Under the pieces are notes generated by a model that was given only the letters and a program-made list of their open reading frames with translations, was not told the DNA's origin and ran no database searches. This document shows, one piece after another, positions 24,815 to 33,535 of a DNA stretch of 64,000 nucleotides. The stretch lies in assembly GCA_938021675.1 (NCBI GenBank), contig CALIFY010000022.1:1-64000 (forward strand). Direction: 5' to 3'. This DNA comes from an uncultured Acidimicrobiales bacterium. Lineage in GTDB: Bacteria > Actinomycetota > Acidimicrobiia > Acidimicrobiales > SZUA-35. Both the position numbers and the translations under genes were made by a program. How positions within the stretch are numbered: the first letter of the stretch is position 1; every line of letters begins with the position of its first letter.

Positions 24815-26629
24815 ATGACCATTACCCACCCCTCCCCTCCCGCCCGGACGCTCCCGACCCCTACCGTGACCGATCCGGCCATCCAAGCCGACATCGACAA
24901 ATTCCGAACGATGCTCGATGGGTTCATGTCCGGCGAGATCGATGAGGACGTATTCCGCGTCTTCCGACTCACCAATGGGATCTATGGCCAACGGCAGGGC
25001 GGCTTCAACCAGATGGTTCGAGTCCGTATCCCCTACGGCGCCGTCACCGCACCGCAACTCGACACCTTGGCCGACGTGGTCGAACAGTACTCCCGCGGAT
25101 GGGGCCACATCACAACCCGACAAAACATCCAGATGCATTACGTCCAGATGGAACAGATCCCCGAGGTCCTTGAACACCTCGGGTCTGTCGGTCTCACCAG
25201 TCGCGAAGCCTGCGGTGACACCGTACGGAACGTGCAAGGTTGCCATCTCGCCGGGGCGTGCCCGTTCGAGGTGCTCGACATCAGCGCCTGGGCCGATGCC
25301 ACCAACGAGTATCTGCTACGCCACCCGGTAGGTCAACGACTGGCCCGGAAATTCAAGATCAACTTTTCGGGCTGCGACACCGATTGTGGCCAAGCGATGT
25401 TCAACGATGTCGGCGTGGTGGCCGCGAGTCAGACCCTCGAAGACGGAACGATCGAGCCTGGGTTCCGGGTGTACGTGGCCGGCGGCCTCGGCGCCAATCC
25501 CCACCCCGCCATCGCTCTTGAGCCGTTCACGTCCCGAGAAGAACTACTCCCCACGATCGAATCGGTTCTTCGGGTCTTCGAACAGACCGGCGACCGTGAC
25601 AACAAGCTGCGAGCCCGGATGAAGTGGGTGGTTGGCGAACTGGGAATAGAAGAAGTCCGACGCCGGGTCTTCAATATCCGACGGTTCCTACCGGCCTCGG
25701 CTACCTGGCCCGGAGGCATTCCTGCCGCCGTCCTCGAACGGGGCGACAGCCCGGCAGGCCGGGCGACCGACACCGACGCAACGCCGATCGGTCAGGGAGT
25801 TCAGGTTTCGCTGCTCGGCACTCGTCCGGACCCCTACGCACGGTGGGAGGCGGCCAACGTGGTGCGGGGCGTGGCCAAGAAAACGGTCTCGGCCTACGCC
25901 TGGTGCGAGCTCGGCGACATTACCGCCGCCCAGTTCCGTGGAATGGCCGAGATCATGCGCCAGTTCAGCGTGGAAGTTCGTGTCACCAATCGGCAAAACT
26001 TTGTTGTTCGCGGCCTCACCGAAGACCAATTGCCGTCCCTCCATCGCCAGCTCGATGAGCTTGGCATGGCACAGCCGGGAGCGGAGCTAACCCGCGATGT
26101 AGTCTCCTGCCCTGGAGCGGATACTTGCAATCTGGCGGTAACCCAGTCTCGCGGTTTAGCCGATGCCATCGGTCAAGAACTTGAAGAGGAAGGGCTCGCC
26201 GACGTCGGCGGAGTACGGATCAACATTTCTGGTTGCATGAACTCGTGCGGGCAGCATCACACGGCCGACATCGGATTCTTCGGTGTAGAACGCCGGGCCA
26301 ACGGACAACCCGCTCCCGGATACCAGTTACTCCTCGGAGGTTACGTCGGCCAAGAACAGATCCATTTCGGCGACAAAGCCCTTCGGCTCCCGGCTCGCAC
26401 CGCGCCAAAAGCGGCGGCCAGGCTGCTCCGCCGCTTCGTTGATGAACGATCGGCCGGACAGTCGTTCCGGTCATGGATGGACGATGCTGGCGGTGCCCGC
26501 CAACTGGGCAAGTGGCTCGGCGACCTCGACCAATTCCCGCTTCCTGATGAAGACCCTTCCTTCTATGTCGACTTCGACGAAACCGGTCCGTATGTCGCCG
26601 AGGTCGGCGACTCGGAGTGCGCAACGTGA
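24815..26629 (+). CDS. sir: Ferredoxin-type sulfite reductase (siroheme)
   Basis: This 604-residue enzyme of the nitrite/sulfite reductase superfamily carries siroheme and a [4Fe-4S] cluster. It has the duplicated ferrodoxin-like half domains (about 60-130 and 345-410) and the substrate-side motif HITTRQNIQMHYVQ. The cluster ligands are CPGADTCNLAV (C-x5-C) and SGCMNSCGQHHTADIGFFG (C-x3-C). The operon with APS reductase and siroheme genes supports sulfite rather than nitrite as substrate. The stop overlaps the next gene's GTG. Confidence 0.92.
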   Translation: MTITHPSPPARTLPTPTVTDPAIQADIDKFRTMLDGFMSGEIDEDVFRVFRLTNGIYGQRQGGFNQMVRVRIPYGAVTAPQLDTLADVVEQYSRGWGHITTRQNIQMHYVQMEQIPEVLEHLGSVGLTSREACGDTVRNVQGCHLAGACPFEVLDISAWADATNEYLLRHPVGQRLARKFKINFSGCDTDCGQAMFNDVGVVAASQTLEDGTIEPGFRVYVAGGLGANPHPAIALEPFTSREELLPTIESVLRVFEQTGDRDNKLRARMKWVVGELGIEEVRRRVFNIRRFLPASATWPGGIPAAVLERGDSPAGRATDTDATPIGQGVQVSLLGTRPDPYARWEAANVVRGVAKKTVSAYAWCELGDITAAQFRGMAEIMRQFSVEVRVTNRQNFVVRGLTEDQLPSLHRQLDELGMAQPGAELTRDVVSCPGADTCNLAVTQSRGLADAIGQELEEEGLADVGGVRINISGCMNSCGQHHTADIGFFGVERRANGQPAPGYQLLLGGYVGQEQIHFGDKALRLPARTAPKAAARLLRRFVDERSAGQSFRSWMDDAGGARQLGKWLGDLDQFPLPDEDPSFYVDFDETGPYVAEVGDSECAT

Positions 26630-27288
26630 TACCGGACGCCGATGCAACCGATGGTGATGGGGTTGCCCAACGCCATCGGCTCGCAACGGCCATAGCCGCC
26701 ATCGATCTAGCAAACGGCGACGACCCAAACGAGTTCGAAGGCACGCCGCGGGCCCTAGCTCAGGGCCGGTTGGCCTCAGAAGAGCTCAGCGCCCTCGACG
26801 ACGATCCAAGCGAGCTTCTGCAGTTAGCGTCACGGGCTCACCATCTCAAGCGGTGGGCCCTTGCCCGCGTCGACTACCCCGAGGGCCGGGCCGGCTACCT
26901 CCGCTGGCGGCGAGACAATAAGGCGGTTCAGGCCGACGCCGCCGGTGCTATTCTGAGCGACGCAGGCTACGAGCCAAAGGCGGTCGATCGGATGGCCGAG
27001 TTACTGAACCGCCGACGGCTGGCGTCAGACCCCGAGACACAACTGCTGGAAGACGTTGCCTGCCTCGTATTTCTCCAGACGGAGTTCGATCCGATGATCG
27101 CTCGACTCGGACATGACCGTATGGTCCACATCGTGAAAAAGACCCTCACCAAGATGAGCCCAGCGGCCATCGAGCGAGCCGGGACCCTCTCCCTTTCCCC
27201 CGCAGCCGGCGCGGTGCTGGCCGACGCTGCCGAACTATACGCCAACCCCGCCGTGGTCGAGCCAGACGGGGAGTCCTCCCAACCATGA
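26626..27288 (+). CDS. DUF4202 family protein in the sulfur operon
   Basis: This 220-residue soluble protein has the DUF4202 signature RAHHLKRWALARVDYPEGRAGYLRWRRD near residues 90-115, plus HDRMVHIVKKTLTKMSP toward the C-terminus. The conserved His/Arg/Asp pattern is HD-domain-like, so a hydrolase role is conceivable, but no activity is established. The GTG at 26626 overlaps the sulfite reductase stop (GTGA), and metZ overlaps its end. This placement ties it to sulfur assimilation. Confidence 0.82.
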   Translation: MIPDADATDGDGVAQRHRLATAIAAIDLANGDDPNEFEGTPRALAQGRLASEELSALDDDPSELLQLASRAHHLKRWALARVDYPEGRAGYLRWRRDNKAVQADAAGAILSDAGYEPKAVDRMAELLNRRRLASDPETQLLEDVACLVFLQTEFDPMIARLGHDRMVHIVKKTLTKMSPAAIERAGTLSLSPAAGAVLADAAELYANPAVVEPDGESSQP

Positions 27289-28550
27289 CCGGCGAACCGG
27301 ACCACCGAAACGACGCTGTCGCCAGTAACGGAGTCGACAGCCGGGTTGACAGCGGAGGCGATGTTGTAGCCGACGGCGAGTTTCGGGAAGCAACCCGACT
27401 AGTTCGCGGCGGTCTACTTCGGTCCGCATTCGACGAAACATCCGAGGCCCTGTACCTAACGTCGGGGTACGTGTACGGTTCGGCGGCCGAGGCCGAGGCC
27501 GCTTTTGCTGGCGAACACGATCGCTACATCTATAGCCGGTACGGCAATCCGACCGTCGCGATGTTCGAGGAACGATTGCGCTTGCTCGAAGGGGCCGAGA
27601 CGTGCCTTGCGACGACCAGCGGAATGGCCGCGGTGTTCGCGTCGCTCGCTTCGCACGTCTCCGCCGGCGACCGTGTCGTCGGCTCGCGAGCCCTGTTCGG
27701 TTCGTGCCATGTCATCCTCGCCGAGATCCTTCCCCGCCTTGGGGTTGAGACCGAACTCGTCGATGGCACGTCGCTTCAAGAGTGGGAACGTGCCCTGGCC
27801 GGCGGTGCTCGGGCGGTGTTCATCGAAAGCCCATCGAACCCCGGGCTCCAAATCATCGACCTGTCAGCGGTAAGTGAACTGGCTCACGCCGCGGGAGCGA
27901 CGGTCATCGTCGACAACGTTTTTGCCAGCCCTATTCTCCAGAAGCCGCTGGAGTTGGGAGCAGACGTCGTCGTCTATTCCGCCACCAAACACATCGACGG
28001 GCAGGGACGAACTCTCGGCGGTGCGGTGTTGGCTAGTCAGGCCTTCCACGAAGACTATCTCGTCCCCTTTACCAGACATACCGGTCCGAGTCTCAGCCCA
28101 TTCAATGCCTGGACGCTCCTCAAGGGTCTCGAGACGTTACGGCTGCGGGTTGAGGCGGCATGCGGCTCGGCGAACGAACTAGCCATGCGGCTCGAGAAGG
28201 CCGGAGGTTCGGTTCGCTCGGTCGGCTACCCCGGCCTCGAATCGCATCCGCAACACGCGTTGGCCAAGCAGCAAATGGATGCCGGCGGTACCGTTCTGAC
28301 CATCGACGTTGGCGACAAAGACTCAGCATTCCACTTCCTCGACAGCCTCCGTTTGTTCGACATCTCGAACAATCTTGGCGATACCAAGAGCATCGTGACC
28401 CATCCCGCAACCACCACACACCGTCGGATCGGTGAGGAGGGTCGGGCGTTGGTCGGGATCGGGGAAGGACTCGTCCGATTGTCGATAGGGCTTGAGGACG
28501 TCGAGGATCTCGCCGACGATCTCGACCAGGCCATCGGGGCGCTCCGGTGA
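27285..28550 (+). CDS. metZ: O-succinyl/acetylhomoserine sulfhydrylase
   Basis: This 421-residue PLP enzyme of the Cys/Met-metabolism family joins sulfide to an activated homoserine to give homocysteine. The N-terminal 35 residues are extra and low-complexity. Family motifs are LYLTSGYVYGSAAEAEAAF, YSRYGNPT, TSGMAAVFA, VDNVFASPILQKPLELGADVVVYSATKHIDGQGR (PLP Lys in SATKH) and TKSIVTHPATTTH. It completes a route from APS to homocysteine in one operon. MetZ fits better than cystathionine gamma-synthase because of the HIDGQGR motif. Confidence 0.9.
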   Translation: MTGEPDHRNDAVASNGVDSRVDSGGDVVADGEFREATRLVRGGLLRSAFDETSEALYLTSGYVYGSAAEAEAAFAGEHDRYIYSRYGNPTVAMFEERLRLLEGAETCLATTSGMAAVFASLASHVSAGDRVVGSRALFGSCHVILAEILPRLGVETELVDGTSLQEWERALAGGARAVFIESPSNPGLQIIDLSAVSELAHAAGATVIVDNVFASPILQKPLELGADVVVYSATKHIDGQGRTLGGAVLASQAFHEDYLVPFTRHTGPSLSPFNAWTLLKGLETLRLRVEAACGSANELAMRLEKAGGSVRSVGYPGLESHPQHALAKQQMDAGGTVLTIDVGDKDSAFHFLDSLRLFDISNNLGDTKSIVTHPATTTHRRIGEEGRALVGIGEGLVRLSIGLEDVEDLADDLDQAIGALR

Positions 28551-28729
28551 ACGATTCGCCAAATCAAGAGCGGCTCCGCTACCGACTGCTCACCGGACGA
28601 GACGATCGTGCGTTCTGCGAACGGGTCAGCGAAGCGTTGGCCGATGGCTATGAGCTGCACGGTTCGCCGACAATTACCTGGAACGGAGACCACGCGGTCG
28701 TCGCTCAGGCCGTGACCCTTCCCAACTAA
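28547..28729 (+). CDS. DUF1737 small protein
   Basis: This 60-residue protein overlaps the metZ stop (GTGA). The DUF1737 pattern is clear: YRLLTGRDDRAFCERVSEALADGYELHGSPTITWNG, then VAQAVTLP at the C-terminus. Members are short and uncharacterised. The tight coupling puts it in the sulfur operon as the last gene; about 140 bp without a gene follow. Confidence 0.8.
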   Translation: MNDSPNQERLRYRLLTGRDDRAFCERVSEALADGYELHGSPTITWNGDHAVVAQAVTLPN

Positions 28730-28870
28730 CCATCGCTCGGCGCCTGGATCGTCCGAACTAGCCCAGAAGGGCGACGCCACTGCAGCGAGGCCGCATACTA
28801 CGATCGGGCGCGCCGCGAACAATGGCCGTTGCCTACCGAGCGGCCGGTTGGTGTCGAACGGGGAACGCAA

Positions 28871-29062
28871 TTGGCATCTGATATTCGTGCAACGCTACGG
28901 GCCCAACAACGTCGCCGACGCCTCTTTTTCCTGCTCGGCTTTTTGGCATTAGTCATCGTTGGAAGCGCCTGGGCTGCGCTAAGCACCGAACCGGTCCAAC
29001 CCGATTTCTTCGATGAGTTCGGGCTCGACGTGCTCGATCGATCAGCGGGCGGCAGCCGATGA
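28871..29062 (+). CDS. Small single-pass membrane protein (63 aa)
   Basis: The TTG at 28871 is preceded by GGGGA at a usable distance; an earlier TTG at 28829 would add 14 residues. The product has a basic N-terminal part (RATLRAQQRRRR), one TM helix (FFLLGFLALVIVGSAWAAL) and a short extracytoplasmic tail. Its stop overlaps the next ATG (ATGA at 29059), so it opens the membrane/ABC/MoxR cluster. Function is unknown. Confidence 0.6.
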   Translation: MASDIRATLRAQQRRRRLFFLLGFLALVIVGSAWAALSTEPVQPDFFDEFGLDVLDRSAGGSR

Positions 29063-31578
29063 AGGCTACCGATTCACCGTCCGTCAATAGCCGCCTGATG
29101 GTGCTGGCGGCGATGGTCGCCATGGCATCGATTCTGCTATCGCCTGCAGCGCCGGCTCGGGCCCAAGATGACGTAGCGACCGTCGGAATCGAGACGCTCG
29201 GTTCGGTCGACTGGAACTCCGGTCGGCCCGTGCAGTCGAAGGTTCGCGTCGAGGCGGAGCGAGCGGTCAGCGGCACGCTTTCGGTTGTCGACAAGCCGGA
29301 AGGGCAGGCCGAGACGACGTACAGATTCGATCTCGACCTTGCCGCTGGCACTACCGCAGAGTTCCCGGTAACGCTGACGACCGGCTGGAACGGCGTCGCC
29401 GCAACTGCGACCATCCAGGCTGGCGGTGACACTCTGGCCGCCGATTCGATCGAGAAGTTCGCCGATGGGAGCGCCACGTCAGGGACCGTGGCAATCTTTG
29501 GTATCGACGACCCGCCGCAGCGGGTTGAGGAGATCGGGGAAACACAGCTGCCTGTCCTACCCCTCGATGATTCACTTCGAGGACTTGAGCAGTCGTCGTC
29601 GCTCATCACCACCGATACAGCTCTTCGAGCGCTTGACGCCGATTCCACCGAGCGGCTTCGCCTCGATGGGTGGATCCGCGGTGGCGGCCAACTCATCATC
29701 GACGGACCGGTAACCCCGCTCGACGACAGCTACAGCGCCGTGCCGACCGCCAACCCGAACCGATTCGCCTCCGGCGCAGGATCGATCCTCTACCGCGACA
29801 CCTGGGGAGATGACGGAATCCCGGTAGGCGGCTATCTCGGCACCGTGGGCCTGCGCAATCTAACCGAGAGCCAAGGACTCGGCCACGGTGCGTCCGGTGA
29901 ACTTGGCCTCCTGGCAAATGTGGGCCTTCCGGCCATCGGCCTGATCGTTGGCGTGCTGTTCGTGTACACGTTTGTCGCCGGACCGGTACTCTTCGGCATC
30001 CTCACTGGGCTTCGGTCACAGCGAAAGATTTGGATCCTCATTCCCGCGCTGTCGGCGCTGGTGGCCGGTGGGATCCTGGTCGTCGGACTTTTCGGTCGCG
30101 ACGATCGAACCGAAGCCCACATCACCATCGTCGAAGTACACGATCGTGGCTCACGGGCGACCTCCAACCTGCTGTTGACCTCAAACTTCGGCGGGAACCG
30201 TCGGCTCGACACTCCGGACAGCTGGAGCTACTTGGGCCAAGGCCAATCGGAAGGTCGACCGGCCCAGGTACGTATCGGTTCATCGTCAACCGAGATCGCG
30301 TTGGACATGCCGCCGGGCAGCAACGCTCTGGCTCGATTGTCTGGTCTGGCACCACAGTTCGATGGGGTGCTTTCCATCGATGACGTCACCGTTGATGGCG
30401 ATGAGATCACTGCCACGGTCACGAACTCGGGCCAGGCTCGGCTGACCGACGCCGTGGCCTTTCTCGGCGACGCCAGATCCGACGTTGGCAGTATCGACGC
30501 CGGCCAGACGGTCACCTTCTCGGTCGCTGGTTCCGATGACAGCGGCCGCATCATGAAGGAGTTGTTGATCTGGCCACAGGTTGAACAGGTCTGGGTCGGC
30601 GATGGGCGCAATGGCCCGGTTGCGGTCCCGGACGATCGATCCAGCCGGGTGGCGGCCGGCGCCTGGACCGAGTGGCGGCTCGATCAAGGTACCGGTGCAA
30701 CTCCCGAGAATATGTTGGGAATAGTCGGCTGGACCGATGATCTCCCTAGCCCGGTCGGGGAGATCGACACCGGGCGGACCGCCCTGTTCGTTCGCACCAA
30801 TATCGACGACGTACGGGGTGCGATCGGCTTTCGAACGACAACTCGACTTCCAGGCCACGAGGAACCGATCTTTCAGGACGACTTCGCTGGTTCCCCAGAG
30901 GACAGCCGTGTAACGTTCGGCCCGGAAGCCGATCTCGACCAACTCGCCATTCAAGCCAGCCCAAACAGTGCAGGCATCTCGGTCTGGACCGACGAGGGCT
31001 GGATGCACCTCGACCTTCCCGACGAGGGCAAGGCCACAATTGAAATTCCAAAGGACGCGGTTCTCGACGGTGAACTCCACCTGCGGTCGTGGGTTCCCGA
31101 CACGGTACACGGTGTAGGCAAGACGGTGGCGGTCGTGGCAAACCCCGATGATGCACTTCCGGCCGAGCTACGTGACGAACAGGCCTTCCGGAGCAGCGCC
31201 GATGGTCGGGAGCAACAGTTGGATGCGATGGTTGAAGGGTCCGGTGTTCTCGACGAAAACCAACGAACCGAGCTGTTCCCAACAGCCGAAGAGCCGGCCG
31301 AGGCTGAGGGCCGCACGGTCGCCGGCACATACGACGCCTACATCGTCACCCTTGCCGAAGGACAGACGTTGACCGTCTCCATGCAATCGAGCGACGACTC
31401 GTACCTCGAACTCTTCGACGACAACGCCGACCTGGTGGCAAGCAACGACGACATCGACGAACAAAGAAACAGTCAGATCGCGTTCACCGCCGACTCTGAC
31501 GGTGAGTTCGAGATCCGGGCGATGGATCTCGCTCAAGGATCGATCGACTACAACCTCAGTGTTGAGGTCGGCGAATGA
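29059..31578 (+). CDS. Large secreted/membrane protein heading the ABC-MoxR-vWA cluster
   Basis: This 839-residue protein has a signal peptide (about 1-36, ending PARAQ), then beta-rich extracytoplasmic domains, including a DUF4350-like segment around LRGLEQSSSLITTDTALRAL with LDGWIRGGGQLIIDG. Two TM helices lie near residues 290-320 and 330-350. Further beta domains follow and the C-terminal part (about 755-838, GTYDAYIVTLAEGQTLTVSM) resembles a bacterial pre-peptidase (PPC) domain. The stop overlaps the ABC ATPase start. It is probably the outer-face partner of the ABC transporter; no activity can be assigned. Confidence 0.7.
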   Translation: MKATDSPSVNSRLMVLAAMVAMASILLSPAAPARAQDDVATVGIETLGSVDWNSGRPVQSKVRVEAERAVSGTLSVVDKPEGQAETTYRFDLDLAAGTTAEFPVTLTTGWNGVAATATIQAGGDTLAADSIEKFADGSATSGTVAIFGIDDPPQRVEEIGETQLPVLPLDDSLRGLEQSSSLITTDTALRALDADSTERLRLDGWIRGGGQLIIDGPVTPLDDSYSAVPTANPNRFASGAGSILYRDTWGDDGIPVGGYLGTVGLRNLTESQGLGHGASGELGLLANVGLPAIGLIVGVLFVYTFVAGPVLFGILTGLRSQRKIWILIPALSALVAGGILVVGLFGRDDRTEAHITIVEVHDRGSRATSNLLLTSNFGGNRRLDTPDSWSYLGQGQSEGRPAQVRIGSSSTEIALDMPPGSNALARLSGLAPQFDGVLSIDDVTVDGDEITATVTNSGQARLTDAVAFLGDARSDVGSIDAGQTVTFSVAGSDDSGRIMKELLIWPQVEQVWVGDGRNGPVAVPDDRSSRVAAGAWTEWRLDQGTGATPENMLGIVGWTDDLPSPVGEIDTGRTALFVRTNIDDVRGAIGFRTTTRLPGHEEPIFQDDFAGSPEDSRVTFGPEADLDQLAIQASPNSAGISVWTDEGWMHLDLPDEGKATIEIPKDAVLDGELHLRSWVPDTVHGVGKTVAVVANPDDALPAELRDEQAFRSSADGREQQLDAMVEGSGVLDENQRTELFPTAEEPAEAEGRTVAGTYDAYIVTLAEGQTLTVSMQSSDDSYLELFDDNADLVASNDDIDEQRNSQIAFTADSDGEFEIRAMDLAQGSIDYNLSVEVGE

Positions 31579-32615
31579 GCCAGACACCAACACCCCCACC
31601 GCCCGGTTTCCCGGTCGACGAGCCGCGCCCGCCGGGGGAAGCAGGGCCGCCACCGACGGTAGACGACCCTTCCGGGACGCCGAATAACGGGGAACCCCCC
31701 GTGATGACCTCGCCGGTCGAAGACCAACCGTTCGACCCGCCAAAAGATGCCGCCATCGTCGCCATCGGGTTGACCAAGCGGTACGGCCAACTTCGAGCGG
31801 TCGATAACGTCGACTTTTTTGTACCGAAAGGCTCGATCTATGGCTTGATCGGCCCGAACGGCGCCGGGAAATCAACGTTGATGTCGATGAGCGCATCGCT
31901 TCTCCTCCCGACCGAAGGTCGGATCATGGTCGAAGGGCATGATCCGATCACCGAGTCGGCGTCGGTCAGGCTCAAGATTGGCTACATGCCCGATGGGCTC
32001 GGTGTGTATGAGGGCATGAACGTCTCCGAGTACCTGGAGTTTTTTGCCGCCGCCTACCGAATACCGCGAGATGAATGGGCCGACCTGACCAGCAGCCTCC
32101 TCGAACTGGTCGAACTCGAGGTGAAGCGAACGGCTCAGGTCAATAGTTTGAGTCGAGGCATGAAACAGCGTCTGAGTTTGGCCCGAGCATTGGTCCACAG
32201 CCCATCGTTGCTGATTCTTGATGAGCCAGCCTCGGGGCTCGACCCGAGAGCGCGAATCGAACTTCGGCATCTCATGGAGAATCTCAACGCAATGGGGAAG
32301 ACCATCCTGGTCAGCTCTCATATCTTGACCGAGCTCCAGGAGGTCTGCACCCACGTCGGGATCATGGAGGCCGGACGGGTACTGGTGTCTGGGAGCCCGA
32401 ACGAGATCGCTGAACGTCTAAAGCCCGAGCCGAGGGTCAGGGTCGCCTTCGAGGATGGGACGTCGGAGGAGCTTACCGTCCCGCCCGATACGACGAGGGC
32501 GGAACTGCTTCGTCGACTCGTCAACGACGATCCACGCCAGGTCGTCGAGTTCACCGACCTGAGCAATGGGCTTGAGGATGTCTTCCTGTCCGTGACCGAA
32601 GGGATCGTGCAGTGA
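31575..32615 (+). CDS. ABC transporter ATP-binding protein (NatA/CcmA type)
   Basis: This 346-residue ATPase has a Pro-rich N-terminal tail of about 55 residues, then Walker A (GPNGAGKST), a variant signature LSRGMKQRLSLARAL common in NatA-type ABC-2 ATPases, Walker B (LLILDEPASGLD) and the switch His (VSSHILTE). A C-terminal domain of about 80 residues follows. It overlaps both neighbours by 4 bp and pairs with the permease downstream. ABC pairs of this sort are common in MoxR/vWA clusters, but the substrate is unknown. Confidence 0.9.
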   Translation: MSQTPTPPPPGFPVDEPRPPGEAGPPPTVDDPSGTPNNGEPPVMTSPVEDQPFDPPKDAAIVAIGLTKRYGQLRAVDNVDFFVPKGSIYGLIGPNGAGKSTLMSMSASLLLPTEGRIMVEGHDPITESASVRLKIGYMPDGLGVYEGMNVSEYLEFFAAAYRIPRDEWADLTSSLLELVELEVKRTAQVNSLSRGMKQRLSLARALVHSPSLLILDEPASGLDPRARIELRHLMENLNAMGKTILVSSHILTELQEVCTHVGIMEAGRVLVSGSPNEIAERLKPEPRVRVAFEDGTSEELTVPPDTTRAELLRRLVNDDPRQVVEFTDLSNGLEDVFLSVTEGIVQ

Positions 32616-33535
32616 TTGCCATTCAGGACATCACCCGTAATCCGGTCCTCCGCCGAGAACTCATCGAGCGGGCGTCATCGAAACGAGCCGCGGTGGCCAT
32701 GACCTTGTGGCTTCTGTTGTTGAGTGCGTTGGCGTCACTGGTCTACTTTGCGTACACCAGTACCGGCCAGGTCGATCCCATCACCACCGATGGAGCTCAA
32801 ATCGGCAAGGACCTTTTCGAGTGGACGCTATTTGGCATGCTCGGACTCGTGCTGTTCCTGGTCCCTGCGTTCACCGCCAGCTCGGTCGCCGGCGAACGTA
32901 CCCGCCAAACCCTCGTTCCAGTTCAAGTCACCGCCCTCAGCCCGCTGGCCATCGTGCTCGGCAAGTCATTGGCGGCGATCGCCTTTACGTTGCTCCTGGT
33001 CATCGCTGCCGCCCCGATATTGGCGGTGGCGTTCCTTATCGGGGGCGTCGGCCTCACCGACATCGCAAAGGGACTCGGGATGTTGGTGTTGACCGCAATC
33101 ATGCTCGGCACGGTCGGCATCATGTTTTCGTCATTGTTCCGGAAGGTGCAGGCGGCGATCGTCATGACGTACGGGTTCGTGCTAGCGATCACCATTGGAA
33201 CGTTCGTCCTTCTTGTCGCTGTAGCCATCGTCCAAGATGTAACAAACGAAGACGATCGGCAACCGGAGCCACCGAAGGAGCTGTTGATCGCCAACCCGTT
33301 TGTCGGACTGGCTGACTACACCGCCAGCTCTGACCCGTCGTTCGGGAACAATCCGTTCACCGGGCTTCGACAACTCATCTCCGAGCTGGAGACCGATGGG
33401 TTCGACGGCCCAGCCGCCGACCTGGAGGTCACCGCGGTGTGGCGTTGGTACGTCCTCTTCTGTGTTCTCATGATCTACTGCTCGCTGTACCTGGCCACAC
33501 AGCGGCTGCGAATCCCAGCTGAGACCGAACGGTGA
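32612..33535 (+). CDS. ABC-2 type permease
   Basis: This 307-residue integral membrane subunit has six hydrophobic segments (about residues 28-50, 70-95, 117-142, 151-173, 184-210 and 284-303). The first cytoplasmic part reads TRNPVLRRELIERA, as in NatB/GldF-type ABC-2 permeases. Start and stop both overlap neighbours (GTGA), so it is made with the ATPase. A direct relation to gliding proteins is not claimed. Confidence 0.85.
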   Translation: MIAIQDITRNPVLRRELIERASSKRAAVAMTLWLLLLSALASLVYFAYTSTGQVDPITTDGAQIGKDLFEWTLFGMLGLVLFLVPAFTASSVAGERTRQTLVPVQVTALSPLAIVLGKSLAAIAFTLLLVIAAAPILAVAFLIGGVGLTDIAKGLGMLVLTAIMLGTVGIMFSSLFRKVQAAIVMTYGFVLAITIGTFVLLVAVAIVQDVTNEDDRQPEPPKELLIANPFVGLADYTASSDPSFGNNPFTGLRQLISELETDGFDGPAADLEVTAVWRWYVLFCVLMIYCSLYLATQRLRIPAETER

